Assembly (NCBI RefSeq): GCF_045679555.1 | Contig: NC_092089.1 | Location: 2,370,663 to 2,434,662 of the forward strand | Origin: Salvelinus alpinus | Taxonomy: Eukaryota > Chordata > Actinopteri > Salmoniformes > Salmonidae | Reading direction: 5' to 3' | Length of the DNA stretch: 64,000 bases | Shown here: positions 30,201 through 42,873 of the stretch, piece after piece | How the letters are laid out: each line of letters opens with the position of its first letter | Numbering within the stretch: the first letter of the stretch is position 1 | The notes under the pieces: generated by a model | The model's database searches: none | Seen by the model: only the letters and a program-made list of their open reading frames with translations | What the model was told of the DNA's origin: nothing | Made by a program: the position numbers and the translations under genes

Positions 30201-30590
30201 CTATATTTCCTTAAATATTTTTTACAACGGCGGGGGAGTTCCAAGATGGAGGCGCAGGTGGCTTCAACACAGCGCCCCATGTCTGTCATCTACTGTATAT
30301 AAATTATTGGTTGTAACTTAATGCACCAGATTTTTTTTATTGACTTTTACCAACGATTTTGCTCTACTTTTTGTTTTCCTGTAAATTCCTAGTTACTTGA
30401 CAAGTTACTGGAAACATAGCTAGTGTGGCCTTACCTCAAACTGGCAGAGCTTTATAGGTTAATAGGTTTGTCATGACTAAATGTTTATACTAGAACTAAA
30501 TCAAAGGTAGCCGTAGCCTATAGGCTAGGGCGTGTTATAACAAATTATGATATCATTCCTAATTCGAGTTGCGCATGGTACAGTATTGTC

Positions 30591-30695
30591 ACGTTACCTT
30601 TTTACGTTTATATTCCCTTGAATTCCGGAGTGCTGATGACCACGTTACCTTTTTACGTTTATATTCCCTTGAATTCCGGAGTGCTGATGACCATT
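30591..30695. repeat. Two-copy 50-bp tandem duplication upstream of paralogue B
   Basis: CACGTTACCTTTTTACGTTT and the following 30 bp occur twice in a row, about 530 bp upstream of the start codon. A degenerate run of CCTAA-like words follows at 30,770-30,805. Confidence 0.85.
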
Positions 30696-31225
30696 TTGCA
30701 TTCATCCACTTACTTCCGCGTAGCAGTGCCAGGTATGCTAGTGCTATCTGGGAGCCTTGGGACGTCCATACCCTAAATCCTAACCCTAACCTTAAACCCT
30801 ACCCTTACTCTAACCATACTCCTTACCTAACTTTAAGCATTATTAACCATTTTAAATGTCAACTTCAAAGGGAGGTAGGCCCGTCCCAAGGATCCCAGAT
30901 AGCATAGACCGTGACAGGTGGGCGGGCACGGGGATGGTTTTGGTGAAGCGCTCTCCAAAAGAAAAAATAAGAAGAATAAGTGCGCTCTCCGCGGAGTCGA
31001 CAAAGGCAGATGTTTCTGTTTTTCAGGGATATAGTATTTTCAACCTGACTTCCGTTTCACCTGAACTGAAGCACGGACTCCGCTCAAGTACAGTGTGTGG
31101 CCACCTGTCCTTTTACACTCCATTGGTACTTCCGCTGTAAGTCTGCGAGGACGTCGTCAACACTTCTGCCGTAGCAGTCGACAGAGACCAGCGAAAACGA
31201 CTGTTCCTTGGTCAAACTCCACGGC

Positions 31226-31577
31226 ATGATGAAGACACAGGGTGTGTTAGTGGGGGTGTCTCTGCTGACTAGCGTAGCTCTGCTGGGACTGATAAACGTG
31301 CGGCGGAAAGAAGAGATGAAGGAGCAGAAACATGTATCGTTCGAGACGATTAAACTGCGTGTGACCAGAGACGTACTGGGAGAGTACCAACACGAGGTGA
31401 TCAGAGCCCACAACCTGCTGGACAAGACCAAGGCTCAGGTGGACACTCTGGGGTCAGAACTCCCCCCACTGCAGGCTGCAGAGGCCAAGAAGAAGAGTGA
31501 ACTGGAGGCATGCCAGGGAGAAAAGGTAAGGAAGGAGGGGTATGTCTGGGGTTTAGAGTGTACACAATTGATTTCCT

Positions 31578-31624
<47 letters not shown>

Positions 31625-32635
31625 CTCTCTCTCCTGTCACAGAAACATGTCGCTGATGAGGTGGGGGCCGTTGAGGCAGAGAACAGTAACTCCAAAAGTG
31701 AGTGTTTAAACACCTGAAACTCCATGGTTACATCAACACTGTTCTGAAAGGATCTTCGCCTTATTACTGATACGACAATGATAACATTCATTCACTGCTC
31801 CTCAATGAAGTGGACTTCGATTAAGACAGCTCCCCGCACCTCTGATTCAGAGGGGTTGGGTTAAATGCAGAAGACACATTTCTGTTGAATGCATTCAGTT
31901 GTGTAACTAGCTAGGTATCCCCTTTCACAGTGAACTATAACTTAAAAACAGGTTTAAAACTGGTCCATGACCAGTTCTAGGTGCAAGTTTTGTTTTCTCT
32001 TCTAAATATTTTGGTGGATGAAAGAGACATCTTGTGGTGGAATAAGCTCATTGCAGGTTGCTGGGATTAAGAGTAGTGTTAGTAGTATTCTGTATATGCG
32101 ACTGGTCTTATTGAATATGTTTTATTCACTAACCTGTCTTCTAGTCTCTGTCCTGTAGCCTCTAGCTCCGTGTTCTGTCTCTGTAGCCTCTAACCCCCTG
32201 TTCTGTCTCTGTCCTGTAGCTTTTAGCCCCATGTTGTGTCCTGTAGCATCTAACCCCCTCTCTGTCTGGTCCTGTAGCTGAGTTTGAGAAGCTAAAGGCT
32301 GCCTGGGAAGCAGAGATGACGTCTCTCAAACAGCAGGTGGAGCAGCGCAGCAAAGTGTGTGTCTTTGTGAAGAAGGACTCTGTAGAGGGAAGGTAAGAGA
32401 CTGGGACTGGAGCCCTGAACATGGAACACCTCTATACATGTCCATCTGTATGTATACCTGTACACCACAGGTATATGGACACTTGCACACATTAGCTCTA
32501 TCTGTCTCTGACTCCCAAAGGAAACTGTGTGGGGATGAACCGCCTAAACAAGAGGCCACTCCAAAACCAGATGCCCCCAAACCAGAAGAATCCAAACCAG
32601 ATGTTCCCAAACCTGATTCTCCAAAGATGAGATGA
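31226..32635 (+). CDS. Small membrane-anchored coiled-coil protein (paralogue B)
   Basis: Four exons: 31226..31525, 31643..31697, 32278..32392 and 32521..32635, phases 0, 1, 2, giving 194 aa and TGA. Function unknown to me. Residues 6-25 (GVLVGVSLLTSVALLGLINV) are a signal-anchor helix followed by RRK. Residues 30-140 are a coiled coil. The segment CVFVKKDSVEGRKLCGDE matches paralogue A. The tail is a Pro/Lys/Glu repeat (KPDAPKPEESKPDVPKPDSP) that A lacks. Exon 2 is 55 nt in both genes and exon 1 is 300 against 297 nt, so they arose by duplication and now stand head to head 3.1 kb apart. Two ATGs are adjacent (31226, 31229). Intron 1 holds a GT run; intron 2 ends in acceptor-like repeats. A possible extra 3' exon lies at about 33,091-33,153. 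AATAAA lies at 33528. Confidence 0.82.
32150..32277 (+). repeat. Imperfect tandem repeats carrying acceptor-like CTGTAG
   Basis: At the end of paralogue B intron 2, words such as CTGTCCTGTAGC and CTAACCCCCTGTTCTGTC recur; five TGTAG trinucleotide-plus-AG motifs follow pyrimidine-rich stretches before the last one, which I used as the true acceptor (AG at 32276-32277). Confidence 0.7.
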
Positions 32636-33090
32636 GCAGAGCTGGGTATCTTTTGTTCTGTCTTTTTCTGTTAGCATTCCACTGATTGGTATTCTATTGA
32701 TAGCATTAGGAAACAGCTTATAGCAGTGAAGATACATGTTATTATGTAGAAATGCCAGATAAGACTCAAAAACACCATCATAAAAAAGGGCTTCTATCAT
32801 GAAAAAGGATAGTATTTCAGTCAAATACAGTGTCACTATCTTTTGAGTCTTGCTGTCTGGGACCGTATTAGAGTTGACTGTAGTGTCAGTATGATGTTGT
32901 TAACCAGCTTTATGATGTCCTAGTTATTATCCCCATCTCTCATTGTTGACAGAGGTGTGTGCATGACAGATGTATTATCCACCTTCTCTGGAACAATGTC
33001 TCATCTGTCTATCAGGATGTTGGTTGTATTTTCCTTTTGTTGTGTGAAGGATGACTGACTCTTTCATTTTGACCTTTGTTTGTTTTTAGG

Positions 33091-33153
33091 GTGGGCGACG
33101 AGAACGGGAAGAGCAACATGGAATCAAAGAAAAGACATAAGGAAGGCGGATGA
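33091..33153 (+). other. Possible alternative 3' exon of paralogue B
   Basis: Acceptor TTTGTTTGTTTTTAG precedes a short open frame ending GKSNMESKKRHKEGG and TGA at 33151-33153. No donor in exon 4 joins it before the TGA at 32633, so it may be 3' UTR or a rare isoform. Confidence 0.3.
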
Positions 33154-33527
33154 AAAATGGAGACCTTCTGCAGGACATTTCTCTGTTTCTATTTAAACTC
33201 GTTAGAACTTGTCCTTCATGCTACTTTAGAGTGTCTATTAACTACCATCTAACATGAGTGGATATTGAATACTTTTTGTTAACCTTGTCCATTCCTCTCT
33301 TTCAGTATGACCCTCCCTCAGGGGGTGTTTGTGTGTGATTTGAACAAATGTGTATGTGCCACCAGTATCGACCAATCGGAAAGTCCAGAGCCTCTCTCTG
33401 TCACTCCTAATCATCCTCACTCTGTTACCCCAGTGACGGTATTTTGCAGGGGTGGCGACCATAGCATTGACCAATCAAAAGTCGTGGATTAAACTAACTG
33501 TTATTTCTGTTAGTCTGATTCTGATGT

Positions 33528-33533
33528 AATAAA
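33528..33533 (+). terminator. Poly(A) signal, paralogue B
   Basis: AATAAA in GATGTAATAAAGCTT, about 0.9 kb after the stop codon; it would include the possible extra exon in the transcript. Confidence 0.5.
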
Positions 33534-33747
33534 GCTTAACCCTAAAGGAAAGTTTTGAATGTGTGAATGTGGATTTTATTAACTATTGATACAGAACCAT
33601 TTCATATTTAATGTGAGCACAAACATTGGCATTGTTTACTGTATGTTCTGATTCCCTCCATCTTTAAACATTTCAAGACAAATAACTAATAACAGCTGCT
33701 GGAGATCTGTTAGAGTATCACAATGATGTAAAACTCATATAGAATGA

Positions 33748-35008
33748 AGTCACCTCATTATTGGCACCCTTGATAAAGATGAGCAAAAAGTACTATATAA
33801 TACAAATATTAAGCTATTGTGTATATTGTGTGCTCAAATAAAAATAATATTTATAGTAATACAATTGCTCAGAGAAATATTTTGTTGAACAAGTATTATT
33901 TTTTTTTTAATCTCAAAGACAAGTGTCAAAGTTATTGGCACACCTGTTTTCAATGCGTTGTGTACCCACACCAAGCCAGGATAATGTCTCTGAGCCTTTT
34001 TCTAGGATGTTTTATGAGATTGAAGGATCTTAGACCATTCCTCCATACAGAATCTTTCCAGATCCCTGATATCTGTTGGCCTGTGCTTATGGACTGGCCT
34101 CTTCAGTTCAAACCACAGGTTTCTTTAGTCCGGAGACTGAGATGGCCATTGCAAAATGTAGATTTTTGTGGTCAATTAAGCATTTATTTGTGGATGTTTG
34201 CTTGGGGTCATTGTCTTGCTGGAAGATCCACTTGCGGCCAAGTTTCCTCAAAAAATTTACTACTTGGTAGAGTTCATGATGCTGTTGACCTTAACAAGGG
34301 CCCCAGGACAAGTGGAAGCAAAACAGCCTTTTAACATCAAAGATCCGCCACCATATTTTACAGTAGGTATGAGGCTATTTTCTCCATATGCATTCTTCTT
34401 TTGACACCAAACCCAACACTAGTGTGCATGGCCAAAGAGCTCTATTTCTTGTTCCAGTCAAAGTGCCAATGCCGTTTAGTAAACCCCAGGCGTTTCCATA
34501 TGCTGGTTCCTCTCAGTAAAGGCTTTTTACTGAAGCCCTTCCAAATAGCCAACTGGCATGGAGGTGGCGTCTCATTGTAGATTTGGTGACCCGAAGATGC
34601 GACCAAGTATTGCAATTTTACCACTACACCACTGGGGACAAGATATACTTGCATCCGATACCAGCCAAGTTTACCACTGTTCCAGTGGTTTAAAACTTCT
34701 AAATTGTTGCCTTAATAACATTAAGTGGTATATTTGTTTTTTCAGAAAAAAAATCGTACACACTGCCTGATTTTATGAAAGTCAACAACCATGTCTCTTC
34801 TTATTTGTGAGTGCTTTGCCTTTCCCCATGGTGATGAATGACAGAGGGATTTTACATGCGTGTTACCTCATTTTTATGCCCCAGTGAAACAGGAAGCAAT
34901 GGAAATCCACAATTCAGTTCCTTAAACTGAGATCAACTTAAAAAAGAAAAATGTTAATTCGGATAAAATATAAGAATATTTAATGGTGCCAATAATTTAG
35001 ACACGTGT
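33748..35008 (-). mobile_element. Tc1-like transposon relic, about 1.26 kb
   Basis: The left end contains ATTATTGGCACCCTTGATAA and the right end its complement GGTGCCAATAATTTAGACAC. The interior is a decayed minus-strand Tc1 transposase (non-coding here, many stops), recognisable by words such as GGTCATTGTCTTGCTGGAAG. No long frame survives. Confidence 0.7.
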
Positions 35009-38000
35009 CTTTTTGAGAATTACATGTTTTTCTCTGTGCAATTGTATTGGTATAAAATAATTGTCCTTATTTTTTTTCATACAATATACTGTGGAGACTG
35101 CAGAGACTGTCTTTCTGTCACTCCATCCTGTTCACTCTCTGTCCTTTTATCTTTACCTTTCACTTGCTCTCCCTCTCCTATCCATTTAATGTCTCCCCCT
35201 CTCCACCTTTCTCCCTCCTATCTCTTCCCCTCTGCCTCCCCCTTCTCTCTTTCTATTCCCCCCTACCTCCTTCCCCCTACCTCCCTCCACAGATGACAAT
35301 GCTCCCTTCAGGCTTAAATTAGGCCTAGCCAATTAGGGAGCTATCATTCCGCTCCAGCAAACTCACAAGGTCACTGTTACCGCCCGGCAACTGTAGGACA
35401 GAGAGAGTGGGGAAAGGGGGAGGAGGGAGGGATAGGATGGGATGGGGGAGTGGACCTCTGCCCAACATCCCACTAACATCACTAATACATATTGTATGTC
35501 CTGATATGCCTAATATCTGTCCTTAATCGAAGCAATGAGGAAGTAGACAATTCAAATGATGTAAGGTGGTAGTCATGACGTTAAATGATTCTTAGTCATT
35601 CAGTTTAATATGAAAGTACTACATGTTCTAACAGTACAGGATAAATAGAATTAGAAATTAACAGATGACAAATCCTCAACAGATAAATAGAATCGTTACT
35701 ATTAGACTTAATCATGCTGCAAAGCTGAACCAGACTTCATTTAGACTTTAAATTGTATTGTAAATGTATGATAATTTTTTTTTGAATGTTGTATAAGTTT
35801 AAGTATATGTAGTTGGAGCCTCATATACATTTTTTTTAATAACCCTCTGTTGGTCGGTTTTGCTGGAAAACAGTCAGATTTTTTGTTGTTCATATTTACT
35901 TTATAATATCCTTTGTACCCTTTTTGTCCTACAGGAACCCAGTAGATGGCACATCTGAGGCAGGCTCATGATTGAAAGAAGGGAAGTAAACAGAATATTT
36001 GGATGATTGTGAAATAAGACTGTGAATCCCTTCACACGACACAACACCAACCCCCTTGTTGAACTGGTTGATTTTCCCTTTTCAGATTCCTCCCTCATTC
36101 TACCCCTAAAGGTGTGGGTTCATACCACCCAGAGAAGTGTTGCTCTGCTCTCATTGAGTCCTTCACGCATCAAGAGTGTTGACCCTTGACCTGCATTCAG
36201 TGAGAGATACACAGACACACGGCAGAATCTCACCAGATGACATCACAAGCCACCATGGGGTTCCATTGACAACCAGAGGTCACCTTGATGACTAAGGTCA
36301 ACATGACGACTAGGTTCACCTTGACAACCAGGGCTCCTTGATGAGAGGGGGTGGTTGAAAATAAAGAAAAAGGCTGTAAGGAGAAAACAGGTTATTTATA
36401 TCTTGTCTACAGTACATCCATCCACAGTAGGCCCACCACAGGGCCACTGCTGGAGAGAGCAACAATCAATCCAAACAACTTTCCTATCTACTAAACTCAC
36501 AAAGATAGTCCACTTATAAGGCTGTATGTGACATTCTAGCCATAGTTACAGTGACGTTATAGCCATAGTTACAGCTAAGAACACATATTCAAACATGGAG
36601 TTAATTGACTTTAGTCTATGACCATGTGGGTGTGTGAGTGTGTGAACTCACAGCTGGATGAAAGTCTGATGTATTGATCCAGCTAATGCAGGGAGGAAGG
36701 GCCCTAGGCCACAGCAATCAATACACTCCTAATTATGTATGGGTGTGTGTGGAGCCCCCCAAATCTACAGGGGTGTATATATACCTCGTCCCACAGGGAA
36801 CTCACACAAACTCTTACACACAGACCACAACCACACTACACACTGACACACAGCTACACACCACACAGCTACACACACACACATATGTTCTCAAATACCC
36901 CAGCACTTTTAAAAGACATAGACTTGTACTTACATACTTTACGGAAACTTCACAAACCTACGCACCCACATGCTGAGACCTAACACCTTTGTAACTAGAG
37001 TAGATGTGTGAATGGGACATGCATTGAACGGCTGTTGCTCTTCATGTCAACAACCCAGAACATGGGCAATGGATATGACACACACATACTGGACCAAGAT
37101 AAAGAGGACTATGCTATTGGGACATAGAAAACATTGTAAGTATAAGATTCTCTCTCTCTCTTGCTCTGTAGGACTGTTGGATCAGTTGGTTTCCTGTCTT
37201 TCATCTGTTTCGTCTGTTCCTCCCAACCCACCTTTACTCTCTCCCCACAAAGGGCTCTTCCCTCTGCTCTGTTACTTTGCTGTAGGTGGAACTCTGGATA
37301 TCATTCATGTCTGGTCCTCTCCCTATGAAACTAAATAACATGTTAAATGTGCACTTACATCAAATGTCTTAAACCAGTTTATACCACCGTTTTTTAAATT
37401 TTTAAATAAATTGTACATGTTGATGTCCAAATTCACCTTTTCCTGATTCTTTTTCATCATCTCTCTAACTCTTAACACTAGCATACAAATGATCTGTCCT
37501 AAAAACCCACCCATATCTGTCTCTTTTCAGACAGAAGACAGGATGGCTGCACGGGGTCCTGTTTGGCCAGGGGCTGTGTGATATGTTTGATATTCGGTTG
37601 TTCTCCTGCGTAATCAAGTCAACTAAATATCAGACATATTCCTACAGAGCCTGGCACACATCTACAGACCCTGGATACTAACAGGCCAGTCGAGTCAGAT
37701 AATCAGGGTTTGTATTGTTTGTAAATCATTTTTAAAATGCTTTATTCATGAGCTATTATTTGACTTTATTCTAAAGAGTTATCCAGTTTTTGAATAGACG
37801 AGCATGGACGACTATATTGTAAATTAAAATGAAACAAACATTTCTATTTTATATGTTTTAACATTATTAAAATAACCAATTGACAACATTCAGGTAATGT
37901 AATGTAGTATTTGGCTGCTTAGATTTCATTTAAAAATATATATATTGTCTTTGCTATTGCATCTACTTTGAATAAAGACGGTTAAACCTGGAAAAGACTG

Positions 38001-38498
38001 ATTGGAAAATGTTGCCACAGTGTTTCAAGAGATAAGATCCGTGTCTGCTGTGTATACAGAAAACATTGAACAAATGAGAAGTGCGGAGGTGTGAGGGTTA
38101 ATGACGTTTGATGTCAGAGTATTGGTGTGTAGGGAATCCATCATCTCTTTCGCAATATTTGCACCTCCAGTTTGGCAGCTGCCAACAGACTCCGCCCACT
38201 AAACAAACAACCATTTACAGTTCACTACGGTTTGTCCATCAACAAATGCAAATGTGCATTTTTATGGGCAGTACAGCGAATTGTATCTGGTTGTCAGGTC
38301 ACTGAGGGTACAGTTGACTTTTACTATCTGCAATAGTTTATAACTATTATATAGATATCAGGCGCAGATATACCAAATCCGCTGTGGATATCTAAATTGG
38401 GACTGATGCACTTACACAAAGATTGTGTTATCCGATGTGCACTAATCAGGAGTGAACAGTAGGCTAATTATAATGGCACCTTAGTACAGTTATGAGCC
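35009..38498. other. No gene recognised
   Basis: AT-rich DNA with a CT-rich tract at 35,095-35,290 followed by a short purine tract near 35,400-35,440, and an AC-rich stretch near 36,800-36,880. No exon with matched splice sites, and no familiar repeat, could be named. Confidence 0.5.
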
Positions 38499-39040
38499 AT
38501 GGCCATAGCAGCCCATCCCAGTCCCACAAATAGGAAGTGGTCCAAGGCCATAGCAGCCCATCGCAGTCCCACAGATAGGAAGTGGTCCATGGTCATAGCA
38601 GTCCATCCCAGTCCCACAGATAGGAAGTGGTCCATGGCCATAGCAGTCCATCCCAGTCCCACAGATAGGAAGTGGTCCATGGCCATAGCAGTCCATCCCA
38701 GTCCCACAGATAGGAAGTGGTCCATGGTCATAGCAGCCCATCCCAGTCCCACAGATAGGAAGTGGTCCATGGCCATAGCAGTCCATCCCAGTCCCACAGA
38801 TAGGAAGTGGTCCATGGCCATTGCAGCCCATCCCAGTCCCACAGATAGGAAGTGGTCCATGGCCATAGCAGTCCATCCCAGTCCCACAGATAGGAAGTGG
38901 TCCATGGCCATAGCAGCCCATCCCAGTCCCACAGATAGGAAGTGGTCCAGTGCCATAGCAGCCCATCCCAGTCCCACAGATAGGAAGTGGTCCAGTGCCA
39001 TAGCAGCCCATCCCAGTCCCACAGATAGGAAGTGGTCCAA
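38499..39040. repeat. Minisatellite, 45-bp unit, 12 copies
   Basis: Units CCATAGCAGCCCATCCCAGT, then CCCACAGATAGGAAGTGGTC and CATGG. Because 45 is a multiple of three and the unit lacks stops in several frames, long open frames appear on both strands. There is no sign that these are genes. Confidence 0.95.
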
Positions 39041-39162
39041 ACTGTGGAGGCTGCTGATGTTGCCTCTACATTTAAGAGGATGGACGTGGATTGACCTTCC
39101 AAAAACTCCACATCAAATTATCAAACCTCACAGAGACAGTAAAACTGATCGTTGTCTCATTT

Positions 39163-39248
39163 CCCCTCCCTCCCTCCCTCCCTCCCTCCCTCCCTCCCTC
39201 CCTCCCTCCCTCCCTCCCTCCCTCCCTCCCTCCCTCCCTCCCTCCCTC
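39163..39248. repeat. (CCCT)n microsatellite
   Basis: About 20 CCCT tetranucleotides followed by a CT-rich tail to about 39,330. Confidence 0.97.
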
Positions 39249-39548
39249 TTTCTTCCTCTCTTTCCCCCTTGCTCTCTCTGTTGTTCTCTTTCTCTTTTTC
39301 TCTCCCTCTTCTCTCTCTTACTCACCCCTCTCTGAATCCATGTCGCTCAACAGTATTACCTATGCAGAGATATTGCGAGAAGTCTTTGGCAGGCTATATT
39401 ATATTTTAATTATATCTTTGACTTAGTTTGGGAATGAGAGACTTTCCACATTACTTCCAGACACTAAGAGTTTGTGCTAGTCGCTAAGCAACGGCTAATA
39501 TGATTAAGGATAATGAGTAATATCATCATGTGTGTGATGTATACATGC

Positions 39549-40045
39549 AGTGGTGGAAAAAATACCCAATTGTCATACTTGAGTAAAAGTAAAGATACCT
39601 TAATAGAAAATGACAAGTAAAAGTGAAAGTCACCTGGTAAAGTACTACTTGAATAAAAGTAAACAATTATTTAGTTTCAAATATACTTAAGTATCAAAAG
39701 TAAATTTAATTGCAAAAATATACTTAACTATCAAAAGTAAAAGCATTAATAATTTCAAATTGCTTATATTAAGCAAACGGCACAATTTAGTTTTTTTTTA
39801 ATTTACGGATAGCCAGGGGCACATTCCAACACTCTAGATATAATTTACAAACGAAGCATTTGTTTTTAGTGAGTCCGCCAGATCAGTCAGTAGGAATAAC
39901 CAGGGATGTATTCAAAATGTAAATTGTTCTTTTTGGTGTCTGGATAAACGTATGGAGTAAAAAGTACATAATGTTTTAAAGAAATGTAGTTAAGTAAAAG
40001 TTGTCAAAAATGTAAATAATAAAGTACAGATACCCCCCAAAATGT
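39549..40045. mobile_element. Non-autonomous DNA transposon (hAT-like MITE), probable
   Basis: Starts CAGTGGTGGAAAAAATACCC and contains many TACTTAAGTATCAAAAGTAA-type words with AGTAAAAGTAAAGATACCTT, a pattern I know from abundant salmonid MITEs. It ends near GTACAGATACCCCCCAAAA. Non-coding. Superfamily is a guess from memory. Confidence 0.5.
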
Positions 40046-40182
40046 ATTATTTTTATTTATACATTTATCTTTAGGGGGTAGATCAGCTTTAATATTGCAG
40101 ATAGAATGTAGCTTCCATCAATGTAATTGTCTGCATCACTTCCAATCCCCCATATATTTTTTTGCAAATATATATACACATA

Positions 40183-41038
40183 TAAACTCAGCAAAAAAAG
40201 AAACATCCCTTTTTTAGGACCCTGTCATTCAAAGATAATTCGTAAAAATCCAAATAACTTCACAGATCTTCATTGTAAAGGGTTTAAACACTGTTTCCCA
40301 TGCTTGTTCAATGAACCATAAACAATTAATGAACATGCACCTGTGGAACGGCCGTTAAGACACTAGCAGTTTACAGACGGTAGGCAATTAAGGTCACAGT
40401 TATGAAAACTTAGGACACTAAAGAGGCCTTTCTACTGACTCTGAAAAACACCAAAAGAAAGAGGCCCAGGGTCCCTGCTCTTCTGCGTGAACGTGCCTTA
40501 GGCATGCTGTAAGGAGGCATGAGGACTGTAGATGTCCGTACTGTGAGATGCCTAAGACAGCGCTACAGGGAGACAGGACGGACAGCTCATCGTCCTCGCA
40601 GTGGCAGACCACGTGTAACAACACGGTACATCCGAACATCACACCTGCGGGACAGGTACAGGATGGCAACAACAACTGCCCAAGTTACACCAGGAACGCA
40701 CAATCCCTCCATCAGTGCTCAGACTGTCCGCAATAGGCTGAGAGAGGCTGGATTGAAGGCTTGTAGGCCTGTTGTAGGCAGATCTTCACCAGACATCACC
40801 GGCAACAACGTCACCTATGGGCACAAACCCACCGTCGCTGGATCAGACAGGACTGGCAAAAAGTGCTCTTCACTGACGAGTCGCGGTTTTGTCTCACCGG
40901 GGGTGATGGTCGGATTCGCGTTTATCGCCGAAGGAATGAGCGTTACACCGATGCCTGTACTCTGGAGCGGGATCGATTTGGAGGTGGAGGGTCCGTCATG
41001 GTCTGGGGTGGTGTGTCACAGCATCATCAGACAATATG
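40183..41038 (+). mobile_element. 3'-truncated Tc1-like transposon
   Basis: The left end reads ATATAAACTCAGCAAAAAAA, a common salmonid Tc1 terminus. The transposase N-terminal half is visible: VRTVRCLRQRYRETGRTAHR, PRSGRPRVTT, ISAQTVRNRLREAGLKACRP, then in another frame LFTDESRFCLTGGDGR and MVWGGVS. So it has at least one frameshift, and it ends abruptly after the second third of the gene, near 41,038. No right terminus is present. Confidence 0.8.
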
Positions 41039-41727
41039 AATATCTATGAGATGCTGCTTACCCAGGATAGGACAGAAAATATCAATATGGTTTCACAGCA
41101 GCACCATAGATCTCTATATCTCCTGTATGTATCACACACGGTGTGTGTGTGTTTGTTTGTTGTTTTGTGAGTGTTATCAGGACACCCAAGGTGGTGAATG
41201 CAAACAATTTCAAGAAGAAAGAACATTAATGTGTATAAACAACAGATTACAAGATAAACTCACACACAAAACTTTGAAATAGTGTGGATAACATTGCCTA
41301 TATCTACATAATTAGATGGCTGCAGTGAAACACAGTGATGCCATATTCACAAACACATTTTAAAGCTAGAATCCTTAGTTGCTACATCCATTGTAGGACT
41401 TAATAATATACATTAATAGCCATTGATTCTTGAAGAATATAACTTCTAAATGCCTCATGGGCTTAGTTCAACTGTCATACACCATCTTAACCCAAATATA
41501 GACTTGTTATACTCCAATGTTTGTAAACAAAGTGAATGTAAACAAACACTGTACAGCCTCAAAACAAGGTTAAAACAATAATATTGATATCATGGATGGT
41601 CAGTCCTTGCATACATAGCTCTTGCTTTAAATTTGAAAGTGGTTTCATTTATCCAGGCCCATCCTCAGCTTTTTACCGAAACACAGGCAGGGTCAGCCAC
41701 TTTGTTATTATTTCAATTAAGGATTCG
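41039..41727. other. No gene seen
   Basis: AT-rich intergenic DNA between two mobile elements; nothing recognised. Confidence 0.5.
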
Positions 41728-42873
41728 TGTCACGTTCCTGACCTGGGGCCTGTTGCACAAAACTAGGATAAGGGATTAAGCCAGGATATCTTGGTGATCC
41801 TGGCTCAATTGATCCGTAATCCAGTTGCACTAAAGATGGATAGGGGGCAGGAGGATATGTTATGGTATAAATTACCATGGAGATTTATTCTGTGGAGCTA
41901 GCCTGCTCCAGACCAGGCTAAATTCCAGGATCTATTTAATCTCATCCCTAATGTCAGTCAGCAGTCACCACAAATGGAAACCAATAGTTATTTCACTGCT
42001 CACTATACATTGTTATCACATATAACTAGACCCACTGTTATTATTTAAACGTTTGTGATCATTAATTTCAATGATTTTGGATAAAAAATGATTTTTAGAT
42101 GATGTTGCTATCATTAGATAATTTACAGTTTCCCATAGACTATAAGTCTATATATAAAATGATAGAATATTAGGGCCACAGAGGGGAAAAAAACACAAGT
42201 CATAATATTGTAACCAGTTGTTTTAAAGGAGGACAGTTGTTAAAATGACAGATGTGGGGCATTTCGTGAAATTGTACTTCAGTATGGTTTCATAAACAAA
42301 GACATGCTGATGTGCCAGAATATTAAGTATCACATTGTCATAAGTATCAAAACTGTAAAAACAATATGTAGCTTTTCTGCAGAAAGAACCAGCCTCATAA
42401 ATTTATGACTTTATCCTTTTTCTTCAGTGTGGCCCTAGTACTCTGTCATATAAACAAATACACATTCCATATGAATATAAAAACACAATGTGTAACATTA
42501 TGTTCCTTTATTGAATAAGGACAAAACAAAGCAGGTAAACCATCAGCTCCTTTCGAAACTGAAGTCACAGTGACTCTACAAGATGGAAAGCACAGAATCC
42601 AAGCATATTATACAAAATGATACATACACATTCAAAGGTCTGTATATAACACACCCTGCATGTCTGCACACTAAAATAAATGCAGGACAAAGCCATACAC
42701 ATCAACTGAACAGACAAATGAATGGATGCAGTAGCCTCCCTGCAGCCTTGTATTACACACAGTATACCGCACAAACATCATAAGAGGCCAAATTCGTCAA
42801 AAAACGAACCCAAAAAAACCCAAATTCCTCTGCCACCGCAGGACATATTTAACCAAAATTGAAAGCACACATA

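Noticed and set aside
30770-30805. CCTAA-like words suggesting an interstitial telomere repeat
   Set aside because: Only a few degenerate copies, mixed with CCTTA and CTAAATC; too short to claim.
33819-34334. 171-codon plus-strand frame
   Set aside because: Lies wholly inside an old Tc1 whose transposase is on the other strand; no known domain.
38468-39335. Long open frames on both strands (up to 278 codons) over the 45-bp repeat
   Set aside because: The unit length is a multiple of three and lacks stops, so open frames are automatic. No splice sites, start context or known domain supports a gene.
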